Below, piece after piece: positions 49,786 to 60,574 of a stretch of DNA of 64,000 bases. The position numbers and the translations under genes are program-made. The stretch's first letter is position 1. The number at the start of each line of letters is the position of its first letter. The notes under the pieces are model-generated. The model saw only the letters and a program-made list of their open reading frames with translations, ran no database searches and was not told the DNA's origin. This DNA comes from Martinezella rhizogenes (GTDB lineage Bacteria > Pseudomonadota > Alphaproteobacteria > Rhizobiales > Rhizobiaceae): assembly GCA_013322215.1 (NCBI GenBank), contig JAAMEZ010000026.1, positions 80,027 through 144,026 of the forward strand, written 5' to 3'.

Positions 49786-50012
49786 CAAATCTCTCCCACT
49801 ATGTCGGCGCTTTCGCTTTTGGCGATGGCCTTCTGCTTGAGATTGCGGCAGAAAGCGACGGCGACGTCGGCAAGGGCCGGCTTGGTCAGCTCCTCATCCA
49901 GCGCCTTCTGCAAGGCAAGCCGCACGGCTTCCGTCTTGGTGGTGGCCTTGGTCAGCGCCTGATAGCGCCGCGCCAGTCGGTCGATGGCATCGTCCTTGAT
50001 GTAAAGTGGCAT
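49785..50012 (-). CDS. vapB: VapB-type antitoxin
   Basis: A 75-residue antitoxin of the Rv0623/PSK-type family. The N-terminal part MPLYIKDDAIDRLARRYQAL and TKTEAVRLALQKALDEEL form the DNA-binding and dimer region; the C-terminal part should wrap the toxin. The ATG at 50012 has AAGGGA upstream, and the longer frame to 50027 is not needed. It likely represses its own operon. Confidence 0.88.
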   Translation of the reverse strand: MPLYIKDDAIDRLARRYQALTKATTKTEAVRLALQKALDEELTKPALADVAVAFCRNLKQKAIAKSESADIVGEI

Positions 50013-50108
50013 GGAATATCCCTTCAAATTCTATGGATATCCTTAGGGTCTGTATGCCGTGAGAGCAATCATATCCGCCGCCGGTTTGCATCCTATTTCC
50101 CACGATAT

Positions 50109-50130
50109 TTAGATGACGATCATCATCTAA
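50109..50130. promoter_or_regulatory. Inverted repeat upstream of the thiolase gene
   Basis: Arms TTAGATGA (50109-50116) and TCATCTAA (50123-50130) match perfectly around a six-base centre, and outer CACG/CGTG flanks add to the symmetry. The site is 51 bases before the thiolase start, the expected position for an operator. No regulator gene lies next to it except the vapBC pair, which points away. Confidence 0.6.
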
Positions 50131-50180
50131 CGTGATAGGACTGAGGTGAAGATATCGTTTGCTGACCGTGAGGAGATGTC

Positions 50181-51371
50181 ATGTCTGCTATCGATCCCGT
50201 CGTCATCGTATCCGCCACCCGCACGCCGCTCGGCCGCTTCCAGGGAGATCTTTCGCCATTGCAGGCGCCCGAGCTTGGCGCGCATGTCATCCGAGCCGCG
50301 CTGGGGCTTGCCGGCCTTTCGGCAGAGCGGGTGGATGAAGTTTTGTTCGGCTGCGTCCTGCCCGCGGGGCAGGGACAGGCGCCGGCCCGGCAGGCTGCTC
50401 GCGGGGCTGGCCTGCCAGATGCCGTCGGCGCCACCACCATCAACAAGGTCTGCGGTTCCGGCATGAAGGCGACCATGCTGGCGCATGATCTGCTTCTCGC
50501 CGGTTCGGCCTCGATCGCGATCGCCGGTGGCATGGAATCCATGTCGAATGCGCCTTATCTGCTCGCCAAGGCACGCGGCGGCTATCGCATGGGCCATGAT
50601 CGCATCTTCGACCATATGATGCTCGATGGGCTGGAAGATGCCTATGAGAAGGGCCGCTCGATGGGCGATTTCGGCGAGATGGCGGTCGAGGCCTATCAGT
50701 TCAGCCGCGACGATCAGGATGCCTATGCCGTCGAAACGTTGTCGCGCGCCCGCGCCGCAATCGAGAATGGCGCCTTCGAAGCCGAAATCACGCCGGTTTC
50801 TGTTGCCGCCAAGGGTGGCCTTGTGACGATTGCCAGGGACGAGCACCCGCAGAAGGTCTCACCGGAAAAGATCCCGACGCTCAAGCCCGCCTTCCGCAAG
50901 GACGGCACGATTACTGCCGCCAGCGCCTCGGCCAATGCCGATGGCGCGGCTGCCTTGATCCTGACGCGCCGTTCGCTTGCCGAGCGCGAGGGGCTGCCGA
51001 TCCTGGCCGAAATCAAGGCGCATGCCACGCACAGCCAAGAGCCTGCCTGGTACACGACAGCGCCGATCCCCGCGATCCGCAAGCTGCTTGACAAGATCGG
51101 CTGGAAGATCGGCGATGTCGATCTCTTCGAGATCAACGAGGCCTTCGCCGTCGTCGCCATGGCAGCCGCGAAGGAGCTTGGCATTGCGCGCGATCGCCTG
51201 AATGTCAACGGCGGCGCCTGCGCGCTCGGCCATCCGATCGGCGCCACAGGCGCGCGGTTGATCGTGACCCTGCTGCATGCGCTGGAGCGTCAAGGAGTGC
51301 GGCGTGGCGTTGCCGCACTCTGCATCGGTGGCGGCGAGGCGACGGCAATCGCTGTGGAGCGGGTCGCCTGA
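50181..51371 (+). CDS. Acetyl-CoA C-acyltransferase (thiolase)
   Basis: A 396-residue thiolase, normal length. The nucleophilic Cys is in NKVCGSGMKA at about residue 92; the second active-site motifs are NGGACALGHPIGATGAR and LCIGGGEATA near the C-terminus, with His and Cys present. It may make acetoacetyl-CoA (for polyhydroxybutyrate or ketone-body routes) or split 3-ketoacyl-CoA in fatty-acid or aromatic breakdown. No reductase, PHB synthase or beta-oxidation gene lies next to it, so the pathway is not settled. GAGGAGA precedes the ATG. Confidence 0.93.
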   Translation: MSAIDPVVIVSATRTPLGRFQGDLSPLQAPELGAHVIRAALGLAGLSAERVDEVLFGCVLPAGQGQAPARQAARGAGLPDAVGATTINKVCGSGMKATMLAHDLLLAGSASIAIAGGMESMSNAPYLLAKARGGYRMGHDRIFDHMMLDGLEDAYEKGRSMGDFGEMAVEAYQFSRDDQDAYAVETLSRARAAIENGAFEAEITPVSVAAKGGLVTIARDEHPQKVSPEKIPTLKPAFRKDGTITAASASANADGAAALILTRRSLAEREGLPILAEIKAHATHSQEPAWYTTAPIPAIRKLLDKIGWKIGDVDLFEINEAFAVVAMAAAKELGIARDRLNVNGGACALGHPIGATGARLIVTLLHALERQGVRRGVAALCIGGGEATAIAVERVA

Positions 51372-51394
51372 CTCTAGCGATATAGGGGCTGGTC

Positions 51395-51580
51395 AGGCAC
51401 GCCTATTGACGCCGCACCTGCGGGCATGGCCCCTCATCCTAGCCTTCTCCCCGCTCATGCGAGGAGAAGGGACGGCCGCGCAAGGCGGTGAATTTGCGTG
51501 AAAGATCGTAGGCTATCGACTGAGACTCCCTCTCCCCGCAGGCGGGGAGAGGGCTGGGGTGAGGGGCAACGTGGCACGCC
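51395..51580. repeat. RIME-like mosaic repeat pair (family B, copy 4)
   Basis: Palindromes ttctccccgctcatgcgaggagaa (about 51443-51466) and ctctccccgcaggcggggagag (about 51530-51551) lie in opposite order about 65 bases apart, bounded by cccctcatcc and ggggtgagggg. The spacing is the same as in copy 2. It is located between convergent genes. Confidence 0.75.
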
Positions 51581-51592
51581 CTCTCCATGCTG

Positions 51593-51883
51593 CTAAACAT
51601 AGACCAGTTCGTAGACGTAGGATTTCGCGCCCTTCTTGCTCACCCACTCGCATTCCGGCGGATAATCGGCGTCTTGTTCCGGAAGCGGCACGTTCCACGG
51701 CCTGCCGAGCAAGGCTCCGTCTTCATCATCCCAAACGCCCCAACCGAAGCCACCTTGAAACCTGATCCAGAGATCGGCGTCCTCGCGCCGGTAGCCGATC
51801 TTTCCGTCGAGCAACTGTTTGCGATGAAACGTATAGGCCAGATCATCGCTCCGTCGCTTCAGCTGAAAGTGATCCCTATTCAT
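51593..51883 (-). CDS. Small hypothetical protein
   Basis: A 96-residue soluble protein starting MNRDHFQLKRRSDDLAYTF. It is rich in aromatic and acidic residues (GKIGYRREDADLWIRFQGGFGWGVWDDEDGAL) and ends SKKGAKSYVYELVYV. The ATG at 51883 has GGAT upstream, a weak ribosome-binding site; the frame is open to 51943. No known domain was recognised. Confidence 0.6.
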   Translation of the reverse strand: MNRDHFQLKRRSDDLAYTFHRKQLLDGKIGYRREDADLWIRFQGGFGWGVWDDEDGALLGRPWNVPLPEQDADYPPECEWVSKKGAKSYVYELVYV

Positions 51884-51958
51884 GCCAGATCCGTTGTCTT
51901 GTTTCGGATACGGATACTGGCATCGGCCATTTGTTGTGTCCAATATCCCGGCATCGCA

Positions 51959-54466
<2,508 letters not shown>

Positions 54467-54501
54467 ATCATACTCCTTTGCCCGAAGGGGCGTCGGATAG
54501 G

Positions 54502-54532
54502 TTTATGAACCTTCCCATCGCTGGAAGGTCAA
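54502..54532 (-). promoter_or_regulatory. CueR/HmrR-type (MerR-family) promoter of the P-type ATPase gene
   Basis: A perfect inverted repeat ACCTTCC-N7-GGAAGGT (54509-54529) lies between a -35 TTGACC (54532-54527 on the minus strand) and a -10 CATAAA (54507-54502). The spacer is 19 bases, the overlong spacing typical of MerR-family activation. The sequence closely follows the copper-responsive CueR box. No merR-type gene is in this window. Confidence 0.88.
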
Positions 54533-54637
54533 GACGGAAAATAGTGATTGCCATCCACAGTTCACAGGGTCGCCTTCCTATCTCGCTGCGGACAGCGATG
54601 ATAAGTTCCGTAAGATCGAAGCAATGATGTGATTCCA

Positions 54638-55747
54638 ATGCGATATGATCTAACCACGCTGCCGCTTGCCACGCTTCTGCCCGCCATCGTCAAGGCGGAG
54701 GATATGTTGGCGCGGCTGGATGAGCGTGTTCTGAGACATGCGGTGGCGGATGGTTTTCGCGAGCGCGGCCATTTTTTCGATGCCGCGGGCGCGCTTTGGG
54801 TCGGAGGCGAACTCGTGCATGTGGAGGATCTCGTCCTGCACGATGCGCGCATGGATACGCGCACACCGACGCACGAGCTGACTATTGCCCATGCGGTGCT
54901 GCGCAGCCGGCGCCGCCTTTGGAGCGCCGATCCGTCCTGGGGCCTGGAGGCGGCCGGCCTTGCTGTGCTGCGCGGTGATGTCGGCGAGACCGAAGACGCC
55001 AGCGCGCCACGTTCGACGCCTGTCACGACCATGGAGCCTGACGAGCCGGAGGATGAGGAAGACGATTTCGGTGTCGATTTCGCCGAGATCGATGCCATCC
55101 TCGCCCGATCCGACAAGATCCTGAATGGCGGCGTTCCGGAGGCCCGGCAGCCGACAGTCGATGTTGACGATCCCCTTGCGCTCATTCGCGACGAGGATTG
55201 GGATGAGGACGAGCGGCTGGAAAGCTGGCGCACCGTCATCCGCGAGGCCGATCTGCTGCCGCCCACTCTGGGCGCGGCGGTGCTTTTTGATGCCTGGGAG
55301 CGGATCGAGCCGCTGCGGCGGCAGCATTGGCTCGGCGGTCTGCTGGTTAGCGCCTATCTGCGCAGCCGGGGCAAGGTCACGTCTCATCTCTTCTGCCTCA
55401 ATGTCGGGCTCAAAGCCGTGCGTCATGACCGCCGGCGTGCGCCGGATCGCATCACGCGGCTGACGGCCTTTCTGGAGGCCATGGCGCTCTCGGCCGATTC
55501 GGGACTGAAGGAGCTCGATCGGCTTTCGCTCGCCAGGCTGCAGATGGAGCTGCGGCTCAAGGACCGGCGGTCGAACAGCAGCCTGCCCGAAGTCATCGAC
55601 ATCGTGCTGTCGCGGCCGATCGTTTCGGCGAAAATGATCGCGCGCCATGTCGGCGTCACCTCCCGAGGCGCGCTCAATCTCGTGGCGGAACTCGGTCTGC
55701 GCGAGATGACGGGCCGCGGCCGCTACCGGGGCTGGGGCGTGCTTTGA
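54638..55747 (+). CDS. DUF1612/helix-turn-helix protein (RHE_PE00001-like)
   Basis: A 369-residue protein of a family common in Rhizobium, often on plasmids, with no known job. The N-terminal half contains DERVLRHAVADGFRERGHFFDAAGALW and an acidic central stretch (EPDEPEDEEDDFGVDFAEID). The middle is DUF1612 (HWLGGLLVSAYLRSRGKVTSHLFCLNVGLK) and the C-terminus is a helix-turn-helix (SRPIVSAKMIARHVGVTSRGALNLVAELGLREMTGRGRYRGWG). An ATG at 54638 is used; a GTG at 54629 is possible. It is divergent from the copper ATPase gene. Confidence 0.78.
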   Translation: MRYDLTTLPLATLLPAIVKAEDMLARLDERVLRHAVADGFRERGHFFDAAGALWVGGELVHVEDLVLHDARMDTRTPTHELTIAHAVLRSRRRLWSADPSWGLEAAGLAVLRGDVGETEDASAPRSTPVTTMEPDEPEDEEDDFGVDFAEIDAILARSDKILNGGVPEARQPTVDVDDPLALIRDEDWDEDERLESWRTVIREADLLPPTLGAAVLFDAWERIEPLRRQHWLGGLLVSAYLRSRGKVTSHLFCLNVGLKAVRHDRRRAPDRITRLTAFLEAMALSADSGLKELDRLSLARLQMELRLKDRRSNSSLPEVIDIVLSRPIVSAKMIARHVGVTSRGALNLVAELGLREMTGRGRYRGWGVL

Positions 55748-55961
55748 CGCACTGCAACGGCCTCTGCGGGTAGACGCGGCCGCCTTGCAACCACAACCCT
55801 GGTTTTTCGTCCAATGTTACAGTTTGTTACGCTAAGTGGCGCTAAAATGGACAAAATTTAATGGCCATACCAAATTCCTAAGCGGCGTGATGCAAGCTAA
55901 GGTCGCGCCATGAATATCGGGGGATCGTCGATCACCCCGGGCTTTGAAGAAAGGTGCGTGA
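55748..55961. other. Intergenic region upstream of the MdtABC-type operon
   Basis: About 210 bases with no supported gene. The part 55805-55890 is A+T-rich (ttacagtttgttacgctaagtggcgctaaaatgg), which suggests a promoter, including two ttac/gtta copies, but no regulator gene is adjacent. Confidence 0.4.
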
Positions 55962-57458
55962 ATGGCTCGGACGTTTCGGGTCGTCGTGTGGTTGGCTGTG
56001 ATTGGCGCGGTTGGGTACGGTGCCTATGCGACCCGCGATCGTTGGCTTGCGCCGGCAGAAAAGCTGCTTGGCTATCAGAACGCTGCTGCACCCGGGGAGC
56101 AAGCCCAGGGTGGACGCCGTGGCGGCCAGGGGCAGGGCGGTGGCGGACGGCGCAGCATGTCGCAGTTCAGCGGGCCGGTTCCTGTGCTGGCGGCCGATGC
56201 GACGACGGCGGACGTGCCTGTCTACATCAATGGCGTGGGTTCGGTGAAGGCGCTGAATACCGTGACGGTGCGTGCGCAGGTCAATGGACGAATCGTCGAA
56301 ATCAATTTCGTCGAGGGCCAGGATATCAAGAAGGGCGACATCATCGCCCGTATCGACGATTCCGTCTATAAGGCACAGCTCGACCAGGCAATCGCCAAGA
56401 AGGCGCAGGATGAAGCCTTGCTCGCGGGCGCCCAGCGCGATCTCGTCCGCTATCAGCTGATGGTGAAGAGCGCCTCCGGCACACAGCAGCAGGTCGACAC
56501 GCAGACGTCATTGGTGGCGCAATATACCGCGCAGGTCCAGGTGGACGTGGCGTCCATCGAAAGTGCGCAGGCAACACTCGATTATACGACGATCAGGGCG
56601 GCCTTCGATGGGCGCACCGGCATTCGCAACGTCGATGTCGGCAATCTCGTCAGTTCGTCCGACACGACCGGTATCGTGACGCTCTCGCAGATCAAGCCGA
56701 TCTCCGTGCTGTTTTCCATTCCGCAGCAGCAGCTTGCCCGCATCAACGCGGCAAGTGCGGCTGGGACGCTTGCCGTTCAGGCCATGGGCAATGATGGCGA
56801 GACGGTGGTCGATAATGGTTCGCTTGGCGTGGTCGACAATCAGGTCGATCCTACCACCGGCACGGTCAAGCTGAAGGCGAATTTCCCCAACGACAAGCTG
56901 GCGCTGTGGCCCGGCGCCTTCGTCAATGCCCGCCTGCTCGTCGAGACGCTGAAGGGCGTCACCGTCATTCCGAGCGGTGCCGTGCAGCGCGGACCGAACG
57001 GCACCTTCGTCTATATCATCGGCCAGGATCAGACCGTTGCGATGAAGCCGGTGAAGGTGCGCCAGCAGGACGATACGCTCGCCGTCATCGCCGATGGCGT
57101 CTCGCCTGGCGACAAGGTGGTGACAACAGGCTTCGCGCGGCTTCAGAATGGATCGAAGGTGCAGATTTCGGCCAATCCGGATCAGGCGTCGCCGGCTGCT
57201 CCCTCAACCGACAACAACGGGCAGCCGGTCGCTGAAAACGACTCGCAGAATAGCGGCGCTGGTACTGCAAATGCGAGCGAACGCCCGCATCGCCGCCACA
57301 ATGGCCAGGGTGGTCAAGGTGGTCAGGGCGGTGCCGGCGGTCACAATGGCCATCGCGGCCAGGATGGTCAGCCTGCCGCCGGTGGCGCGCAAGGTGCGGA
57401 TACGGGCAACGGCTCGGCCTCCAACAATTCCTCCGCCACGCCGACACAGCAACAATGA
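55962..57458 (+). CDS. RND efflux periplasmic adaptor (MdtA-like) with low-complexity ends
   Basis: Membrane-fusion protein of 498 residues, longer than typical because of Gly-rich ends. One N-terminal membrane anchor (FRVVVWLAVIGAVGYGAYA), a Gly/Gln/Arg linker (about 47-65), then barrel-sandwich halves (VTVRAQVNGRIVEINFVEGQDIKKGDIIARID and DYTTIRAAFDGRTGIRNVDVGNLV), coiled-coil hairpin and beta-barrel. The C-terminal 110 residues are Gly/Gln/Asn/His-rich (GQGGQGGQGGAGGHNGHRGQ), probably disordered. The stop overlaps the next gene by four bases. Confidence 0.92.
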   Translation: MARTFRVVVWLAVIGAVGYGAYATRDRWLAPAEKLLGYQNAAAPGEQAQGGRRGGQGQGGGGRRSMSQFSGPVPVLAADATTADVPVYINGVGSVKALNTVTVRAQVNGRIVEINFVEGQDIKKGDIIARIDDSVYKAQLDQAIAKKAQDEALLAGAQRDLVRYQLMVKSASGTQQQVDTQTSLVAQYTAQVQVDVASIESAQATLDYTTIRAAFDGRTGIRNVDVGNLVSSSDTTGIVTLSQIKPISVLFSIPQQQLARINAASAAGTLAVQAMGNDGETVVDNGSLGVVDNQVDPTTGTVKLKANFPNDKLALWPGAFVNARLLVETLKGVTVIPSGAVQRGPNGTFVYIIGQDQTVAMKPVKVRQQDDTLAVIADGVSPGDKVVTTGFARLQNGSKVQISANPDQASPAAPSTDNNGQPVAENDSQNSGAGTANASERPHRRHNGQGGQGGQGGAGGHNGHRGQDGQPAAGGAQGADTGNGSASNNSSATPTQQQ

Positions 57459-60400
57459 ACGTCTCGTCGCTCTTCATCTCCAGGCCGATCGCCACCTCGC
57501 TTCTCGGGGTAGCGGTTTTGTTGGGCGGCATTCTCGGCTTCCTGTTCCTGCCGGTCGCGCCGTTGCCGCAGGTGGATTTTCCGACGATCCAGGTGACGAC
57601 GCAGCTTCCAGGCGCCGATCCCGACACGATGGCGGCGCTGGTGACGGCACCTTTGGAGCGACCGCTCGGACAGATCCCGTCGCTCGCCTCCATGACCTCG
57701 TCGAGCGCCTTCGGCATCAGCCAGATTACGCTGCAATTCGACCTCGGTCGCGATATCGATGGCGCCGCGCAGGATGTTCAGGCGGCGATCAACGCAGCCG
57801 GCTCGACCTTGCCGCGCACGCTTCCCTATCCGCCGACCTATTCGAAGGTGAACCCGGCCGATACGCCGATTGTGACGCTGGCCTTGCGTTCCAACAGCTA
57901 TTCGATCCGCGAGCTCAGCGATTTCGCCGATACGATGATGGCCCAGCGCCTGAGCGAAGTGTCGGGGGTTGGCGACGTCAACATCCAGGGCGGCGTCAAG
58001 CCGGCCATCCGCATCCAGGTGGACCTGCCTCGCCTCGCCTCCTATGGGCTCGCTCTGGAAGATATCCGGTCGGCTATCACCAATGCCAGCGTTGCCGGCG
58101 CCAAGGGCTCGCTCGACGGCACGCAGCAGAGCTTCACGCTCGCGGCCAACGACCAGATCGTCGATCCCAATGTCTACAGATCCGTCATCATCGCCTATCG
58201 CAATAGTGCGCCGGTGCAATTGAAGGACGTCGCAACGGTCGTCGAGGGGCTGGAGAACAATCGCGTCGGCGCCTGGTATCAGGGCCAGCCCGCCGTCATT
58301 CTCGATATCATGCGCCAGCCGGGCGCCAACGTCATCCAGACGGTCGAGAATGTGCTGAAGCAGATTCCGAAGCTGAAGCAAGCCATGCCGGCCGGCGTTT
58401 CCCTCGATATCGTCAACGACCGCACCGAGACGATCCGGGCCTCGATCCATGACGTGCAATGGACGCTGGTCATCAGCATCGGTCTCGTCATCCTCGTGGT
58501 GCTGTTGTTCCTGCGGACGATGACGGCAACCTTCATTGCCGGCGTGGCGCTGCCGCTGTCGCTGATCGCGACCTTCGGCGTCATGTGGTTCGCCGGCTTC
58601 AGCCTCGACAATCTCTCGCTCATGGCGCTGACCATTGGTACCGGCTTCGTCGTCGACGACGCCATCGTCATGATCGAGAATATCGCCCGCCATATCGAGG
58701 AGGGCGAACATCCGATGCAGGCGGCGCTGAAGGGCGCCGGCGAGATCGGCTTCACGATCATTTCGCTGACGGTCTCGCTGGTTGCCGTCTTCATTCCGCT
58801 GCTCTTCATGACCGGTATTGTCGGGCGCATGTTCCGCGAATTCGCGCTGACGCTGACCATCGCCGTGGTCGTGTCGGCCATCGTTTCGTTGACGCTGACG
58901 CCGATGATGTGCGCGCGCATCCTGCGCAAGCCCAAGGAGCGTGAAGGCGGCTTCCTGGCCGGTGCCGACCGCTTCACGGACTGGATGATCGAAGGCTATC
59001 GGCGCAGCCTCGTCTGGGCCGTGGATCGCAGTGCGCTGATGCTCGTTATCACGGTGCTGACGCTGATAGCGACGATCGCGCTCTATGTCGTCATCCCCAA
59101 GGGCTTTTTGCCGGCGCAGGACACGGGCCTCATCACCGCCGTCATCGAGGCCGAGCCGACGACATCCTTCGAGACCATGAAAAAGATCCAGGCTGATGTG
59201 GCCGACCGGCTGCGCAAGGATCAGGATGTCAGCGGCGTGGTTTCCGTCATCGGCGCCAGCGCCAGCAATCTGACGCTGAATACCGGCAATCTCAGCCTGG
59301 TCTTGAAGCCGCGTAGCCAGCGCAACGCCTCCGCCGATCAGATCATCGACAGGATGCGCGGCGAGGTGACGGGCATGCCCGGCATCCACGTCACCTTCCA
59401 AAGCGTGCGCGACATCTCGATCAGCACCAGGGCCAGCCGCGCGCCCTACCAATATACCCTGACGGGCACGGACACGAACACGGTGGTCGACTGGTCGCAG
59501 AAGCTCGCCCAGCGCCTGCAGGAGAGCCCGAAGCTCATCGATGTCTCCTCCGAAGTCGAAATGGGCGGCGGTCGTATCTTCGTCGATGTCAATCGCGAGA
59601 CTGCCTCACGGCTCGGCGTGTCGATGCAGGCTGTCAGCGATACGCTGAACGACGCCTTCGGCCAGCGGCAGATCGCGACGATCTACGGCCAGGCCAACCA
59701 GTACCGCGTCATCCTCGAGGCGGCACCGCAATATCAGTCGGATCCGAAATCGCTCGACAAGCTCTATGTCGCTGGCGCGAGCGACACGCAGGTGCCGCTG
59801 AACGCCTTCACGACCGCGACCTTCACGACGGCGCCGCTGGTCATCAGTCATGACGAGCAGTTCCCGGCCGTGACCCTCAGCTTCGATCTTGCCAAGGGAG
59901 CGTCGCTCAGCGACGCCGTCGCTGAGATCAAGGCGGCGGAACTGGATATCGGCATGCCCGACAATATCCAGCGCAAGTATTCGGGCGATGCCGAGGAATT
60001 CGCCTCGTCGCTTGCCGGCGAGCCCTGGCTGATTCTGGCGGCTGTCGTGACGATCTATATCGTGCTCGGCCTGCTCTATGAGAGCGCCGTACATCCCGTG
60101 ACGATCCTGTCGACGCTGCCTTCGGCCGGCGTCGGCGCGCTGCTGGCGCTGATGCTGTTCGGGCAGGATCTGTCGATCATCGCCCTGATCGGCATCGTGC
60201 TCCTGATGGGTATCGTCAAGAAGAATGCGATCATGATGATCGACTTCGCGCTCGAGGCGGAGCGCAAGGAAGGCCTCGAGCCGCGCGAGGCCATTTTGAA
60301 AGCCTCGATCCTGCGTTTCCGGCCGATCATGATGACGACGCTCGCAGCCCTCTTCGGCGCCCTGCCGCTGGCACTCGCCCAGGGCACGGGCGCCGAGCTG

Positions 60401-60574
60401 CGCATTCCGCTTGGGATCACCATCATCGGCGGCCTCGTGCTTTCGCAGCTTTTGACGCTCTATACGACGCCGGTGATCTATCTCGCCTTCGAGCGCCTGC
60501 GCGCCAAGGTCGTCGGCCGCACCAGCGGCATGCCAAGCGCTGAGATGAACGACTTGGCGGGTGGCGAGACATGA
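57455..60574 (+). CDS. RND efflux permease, MdtB-like
   Basis: Proton-driven exporter subunit of 1039 residues. Start FISRPIATSLLGVAVLLGGILGFLFLPV is typical of the MdtB/MdtC branch. The proton-relay Asp pair is in GTGFVVDDAIVMIENIARH, and the TM10 Lys in LMGIVKKNAIMMIDFALEA. The tandem MdtB-MdtC pair acts as a heterotrimer in E. coli, with MdtA and TolC. Overlap with the next gene is four bases. Confidence 0.94.
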   Translation: MNVSSLFISRPIATSLLGVAVLLGGILGFLFLPVAPLPQVDFPTIQVTTQLPGADPDTMAALVTAPLERPLGQIPSLASMTSSSAFGISQITLQFDLGRDIDGAAQDVQAAINAAGSTLPRTLPYPPTYSKVNPADTPIVTLALRSNSYSIRELSDFADTMMAQRLSEVSGVGDVNIQGGVKPAIRIQVDLPRLASYGLALEDIRSAITNASVAGAKGSLDGTQQSFTLAANDQIVDPNVYRSVIIAYRNSAPVQLKDVATVVEGLENNRVGAWYQGQPAVILDIMRQPGANVIQTVENVLKQIPKLKQAMPAGVSLDIVNDRTETIRASIHDVQWTLVISIGLVILVVLLFLRTMTATFIAGVALPLSLIATFGVMWFAGFSLDNLSLMALTIGTGFVVDDAIVMIENIARHIEEGEHPMQAALKGAGEIGFTIISLTVSLVAVFIPLLFMTGIVGRMFREFALTLTIAVVVSAIVSLTLTPMMCARILRKPKEREGGFLAGADRFTDWMIEGYRRSLVWAVDRSALMLVITVLTLIATIALYVVIPKGFLPAQDTGLITAVIEAEPTTSFETMKKIQADVADRLRKDQDVSGVVSVIGASASNLTLNTGNLSLVLKPRSQRNASADQIIDRMRGEVTGMPGIHVTFQSVRDISISTRASRAPYQYTLTGTDTNTVVDWSQKLAQRLQESPKLIDVSSEVEMGGGRIFVDVNRETASRLGVSMQAVSDTLNDAFGQRQIATIYGQANQYRVILEAAPQYQSDPKSLDKLYVAGASDTQVPLNAFTTATFTTAPLVISHDEQFPAVTLSFDLAKGASLSDAVAEIKAAELDIGMPDNIQRKYSGDAEEFASSLAGEPWLILAAVVTIYIVLGLLYESAVHPVTILSTLPSAGVGALLALMLFGQDLSIIALIGIVLLMGIVKKNAIMMIDFALEAERKEGLEPREAILKASILRFRPIMMTTLAALFGALPLALAQGTGAELRIPLGITIIGGLVLSQLLTLYTTPVIYLAFERLRAKVVGRTSGMPSAEMNDLAGGET

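Noticed and set aside
54629..54637. GTG start for the DUF1612/HTH gene
   Set aside because: Possible, but neither start has a strong ribosome-binding site; the ATG nine bases later was preferred.
57368..59452. Long minus-strand open frame (694 codons) opposite the MdtA/MdtB genes
   Set aside because: Antisense shadow of an RND permease gene; composition is that of reverse-strand noise.
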